NCBI GenBank assembly: GCA_029556545.1
Contig: JAKQEQ010000055.1
Coordinates: forward strand, 1 to 9,709
Direction of reading: 5' to 3'
DNA: 9,709 nt
Source: Candidatus Hydrogenedentota bacterium
GTDB lineage: Bacteria > Hydrogenedentota > Hydrogenedentia > Hydrogenedentales > JAGMZX01
A program made the translations under genes and the position numbers. This document shows, piece after piece, positions 7,901-9,709 of the stretch (positions are counted from its first letter, which is position 1; each line of letters starts with the position of its first letter). The notes below the pieces were generated by a model. The model worked only from the letters and a program-made list of their open reading frames with translations, was not told where the DNA came from and ran no database searches.

Positions 7901-8329
7901 TCACTCCTTGACGACAATGCCCATGCTGCGGGCCGTGCCCTTAACCATGCGGACGGCCGCGGGCACACTGCCCGCGTTCAGGTCCGGCATCTTTAGCCGA
8001 GCGATTTCCTCGACTTGCGCCTCGGTGACCGTGCCCACCTTGTTCTTATTCGGTTCGCCGGAGGCCTTCGCGAGCTTCGCCGCGCGTTTGAGCAGCACGG
8101 GCGCGGGCGGCGTCTTCGTGATAAACGAGATGCTCCGGTCCTCGTACACGGTGATGACCACGGGGATTATCAGCCCCTGGTCTTCCTTGGTGCGCTCGTT
8201 GAATTGCTTGCAGAAGTCCATGATATTGACGCCGTGCTGCCCGAGCGCGGGGCCCACGGGCGGCGCCGGGTTGGCTTGTCCGGCCGGGACTTGCAGTTTG
8301 ATGACGGCTTTCTGTTTCTTCGGAGGCAT
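7901..8329 (-). CDS. rplK: 50S ribosomal protein L11
   Basis: L11 binds the GTPase-associated region of 23S rRNA at the base of the L10-L12 stalk and is needed for elongation-factor function and for RelA activation. The 142-residue protein has the canonical proline-rich N-terminal domain ([19 protein letters not shown] at 18-36, thiostrepton-binding region) and the C-terminal RNA-binding domain (KNKVGTVT at 95-102, [14 protein letters not shown] at 125-138). The ATG at 8329 has an AAGGGAG ribosome binding site about 9 nt upstream. The gene lies 21 nt after nusG. Confidence 0.97.
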   Translation of the reverse strand: MPPKKQKAVIKLQVPAGQANPAPPVGPALGQHGVNIMDFCKQFNERTKEDQGLIIPVVITVYEDRSISFITKTPPAPVLLKRAAKLAKASGEPNKNKVGTVTEAQVEEIARLKMPDLNAGSVPAAVRMVKGTARSMGIVVKE

Positions 8330-8350
8330 GCGCCTGTTCTCCCTTGAACG

Positions 8351-8989
8351 CTAAATTTGCTCGACCTGCCAGAACTCGACCTCGACGCTGGTCAGGCGCT
8401 CGAAAATCTCGACCAGGACCTTCACGGTCCCGCGTTCCATGTTCACTTCATCGATGCTGCCCAGGAAATTCGCGAACGGGCCATCGATGATCTTAACGCG
8501 CTCGCCCTGCTCGAACTTGACCTTGGGCTTCGGCCGCTCGCGTTCGCCGCGGATTTCCTCGACGATCTCGCGCACCTCGCTGTCGTCGAGGGGCACGGGC
8601 GCGGTGCGCGACCCGATGAATCCCGTCACGCCGGGAATCTGCCGAATCATGTGCCACAACTCGGGATGCTTCTCGGGGTGCTCGGGCAGTTGCACCAGGA
8701 CGTACCCCGGAAAGAACTTGCGCTTCGATATCTTCTTCTGGCCGGAGCGCACTTCCGCCACTTCTTCCATGGGCACGAGGACATTCGTCACCAGATGCTG
8801 CTGATGGCCCTGTTCGGCGCCCACCAGGAGCATCTTCTTCACGTTGCCTTCCTGCCCGGAATGCGCGTGCAGTGCATACCAGCGCCGCTTGATCCCGTCG
8901 TCGGGGACGTCCTTGATGAGCGGCTCGGCTTGGGGCGTCTCTTGCGCCTCGCTTTCGAGCGCTTCATCGACGTGCGCCTTTTCCGCCAC
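8351..8989 (-). CDS. nusG: Transcription elongation and antitermination factor NusG
   Basis: NusG binds RNA polymerase through its N-terminal NGN domain and contacts Rho or ribosomal protein S10 through its KOW domain, linking transcription to termination or translation. From the chosen GTG start the protein is 212 residues: an acidic, poorly conserved extension (1-34), the NGN domain (about 35-145, starting KRRWYALHAHSGQEGNV and including KFFPGYVLVQL at 91-101) and the KOW domain (about 155-212, with VKIIDGPFANFLGSIDEV at 165-182). An in-frame GTG at 9004 would overlap the secE stop as GTGA and add five residues. I prefer the GTG at 8989 because AGGAG lies 7 nt before it, while no such site precedes 9004. 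Confidence 0.95.
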   Translation of the reverse strand: MAEKAHVDEALESEAQETPQAEPLIKDVPDDGIKRRWYALHAHSGQEGNVKKMLLVGAEQGHQQHLVTNVLVPMEEVAEVRSGQKKISKRKFFPGYVLVQLPEHPEKHPELWHMIRQIPGVTGFIGSRTAPVPLDDSEVREIVEEIRGERERPKPKVKFEQGERVKIIDGPFANFLGSIDEVNMERGTVKVLVEIFERLTSVEVEFWQVEQI

Positions 8990-8996
8990 TTTCTTT

Positions 8997-9001
8997 CTCC
9001 T
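8997..9001 (-). promoter_or_regulatory. Ribosome binding site that decides the nusG start
   Basis: AGGAG overlaps the last base of the secE stop codon and sits 7 nt before the GTG at 8989, ideal spacing for that start. It implies that secE and nusG are translated from the same mRNA in close succession. Confidence 0.65.
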
Positions 9002-9225
9002 CACGAGGCCACACCGAGCAAGGCGATAATGACCACCTGGAAGACCTGATCGTATACGTAGATGATCGCGGAGACCACGCCCAGGAGAATGAGCGTCACC
9101 TGGGTCGAGACCTTGAGGTCCTCACGTGTCGGCCACGTTACCTTGTCCATTTCGGTCTTCACTTCCTCGAAGAAGTCCCGGACTCGCCTGATGAGCCCGG
9201 GCTTGGCTTCCGCCTGCGTCGCCAT
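9001..9225 (-). CDS. secE: SecE, preprotein translocase subunit
   Basis: SecE clamps and stabilises the SecY channel of the inner-membrane Sec translocon. The 74-residue protein is the short single-helix form found in most bacteria. It has an amphipathic segment with the hallmark EVKTEMDKVTWPTREDL (21-37), followed by one transmembrane helix (about 42-72). The ATG at 9225 is chosen because a GAGAGGA ribosome binding site precedes it and because the upstream extension of the open frame runs into the tRNA-Trp gene. Its position between tRNA-Trp and nusG is the usual one. Confidence 0.95.
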   Translation of the reverse strand: MATQAEAKPGLIRRVRDFFEEVKTEMDKVTWPTREDLKVSTQVTLILLGVVSAIIYVYDQVFQVVIIALLGVAS

Positions 9226-9272
9226 GGCATATCCTCTCTTGTACGAGCGCCGGGTGTAGATTCCAGGAATGG

Positions 9273-9346
9273 CAGGCCCGGAGGGACTCGAACCCCCAAC
9301 CTTCGGCTTTGGAGGCCGCTGCACTAGCCAATTGTGCTACGGGCCT
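9273..9346 (-). tRNA. trnW: tRNA-Trp (anticodon CCA)
   Basis: The minus strand folds into a full cloverleaf: acceptor stem AGGCCCG/CGGGCCT (perfect 7 bp), D stem GCAC/GTGC, anticodon loop CTCCAAA with anticodon CCA at 9312-9310, five-base variable loop, and T arm GGGGG-TTCGAAC-CCCTC with one G-U pair. The discriminator is G and the 3' CCA is encoded at 9272-9270. The outermost anticodon-stem pair (27-43) is a G-A mismatch, the only flaw seen. The gene is embedded between rpmG and secE and is probably processed from the shared transcript. Confidence 0.96.
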
Positions 9347-9386
9347 GCGGTAAAAGCTGCCAATTCCCAGTGCTACGGGGCGTGCG

Positions 9387-9536
9387 TCAGCGCACTTCCC
9401 GGTGCACAGTGTGCTTACGGTCGAACTTGCAGTATTTCTTTATTTCGAGCCGGTCCGGCTTCTTGCGCTTGTCGCGCGTGGCCGTATAGTTCCGGCGCTT
9501 ACATTCGGTGCATTGAAGCAGTATTTGCTCTCGCAT
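9387..9536 (-). CDS. rpmG: 50S ribosomal protein L33
   Basis: L33 is a small protein of the large subunit near the E site. This short frame encodes 49 residues, [17 protein letters not shown] at the start and [17 protein letters not shown] at the end, the standard bacterial length and pattern. The first zinc-ribbon pair is intact (Cys9, Cys12). The second pair has Cys36, but the fourth ligand position is Asp39 (CKFD) where zinc-binding forms have CxxC. The start ATG at 9536 lies 17 nt after the tuf stop and has no strong ribosome binding site, which suggests translational coupling to tuf. Confidence 0.93.
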   Translation of the reverse strand: MREQILLQCTECKRRNYTATRDKRKKPDRLEIKKYCKFDRKHTVHREVR

Positions 9537-9553
9537 GTCAATCGGTACCGTTC

Positions 9554-9709
9554 TTATTGAATAACCTTCGTCACGACGCCCGCGCCCACGGTGCGGCCGC
9601 CCTCGCGGATGGCAAAGCGCAACTCCTCGTTCATCGCGATCGGCGTGATCAACTCCGCCGTGATCCGTACGTTGTCGCCCGGCATCACCATCTCCACCCC
9701 CTCCGGCAA
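9554..9709 (-). CDS. tuf: Elongation factor Tu, C-terminal end (5' part outside window)
   Basis: EF-Tu brings aminoacyl-tRNA to the ribosome as a GTP complex. Only the last 51 codons are present, from [14 protein letters not shown] to the end [11 protein letters not shown] before TAA at 9556-9554. This matches the conserved end of domain 3, including the [20 protein letters not shown] segment. The remaining roughly 345 residues lie beyond the window. It is followed closely by rpmG, as in the usual tuf-rpmG-tRNA-secE-nusG order. Confidence 0.96.
   Translation of the reverse strand: MPEGVEMVMPGDNVRITAELITPIAMNEELRFAIREGGRTVGAGVVTKVIQ

Noticed and set aside
7032-8354. 440-residue plus-strand open frame across rplA and rplK
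   Set aside because: It lies antisense to two unmistakable ribosomal protein genes, crosses their spacer and has a composition expected from reverse reading of GC-rich codons.
1-9709. CRISPR array, insertion sequence, toxin-antitoxin or defence system
   Set aside because: No regularly spaced repeats, transposase motifs, terminal inverted repeats or defence-type domains were seen; the coding content is housekeeping and transport.

Overview
The window is a GC-rich piece of a bacterial chromosome, and every large open frame belongs to a recognisable housekeeping or membrane-transport family. The translation cluster order, the composition and a palindromic spacer motif suggest an uncultured Gram-negative-type lineage. 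The motif is of the 'CACGGGCG...CGCCCGTG' kind that I associate, from memory only, with Planctomycetes, Hydrogenedentes, Lentisphaerae and relatives. The RND-type efflux protein supports an outer-membrane cell plan. The phylum is a guess.

Left part, plus strand (1-5430): the C-terminal 643 residues of an RND inner-membrane efflux transporter, then trkA and trkH (a complete two-gene potassium-uptake unit sharing a GTGA stop/start overlap), then a short spacer with a plausible extended -10 promoter and a 131-residue membrane-anchored protein of unknown function with a very strong ribosome binding site.

Right part, minus strand (9709 down to 5492): reading in the direction of transcription, the 3' end of tuf (EF-Tu), rpmG (L33), tRNA-Trp, secE, nusG, rplK (L11), rplA (L1), metK (S-adenosylmethionine synthetase), and a 49-residue small ORF that I do not recognise. 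The tuf-rpmG-trnW-secE-nusG-rplK-rplA order is the classic bacterial arrangement, linking elongation factor, ribosomal proteins, protein export and transcription elongation. In most bacteria rplJ-rplL-rpoB-rpoC follow; here metK follows rplA, so the cluster is broken at that point. The two gene blocks converge on a 61-bp gap at 5431-5491.

No CRISPR array, insertion sequence, phage gene, toxin-antitoxin pair or defence system is visible. I do not see a new multi-gene system. The points worth a second look are small: the break after rplA, the unannotated 49-aa ORF, an L33 with three of the four zinc-ribbon cysteines, a palindromic repeat-like element between rplK and rplA, and a hairpin in the metK leader.
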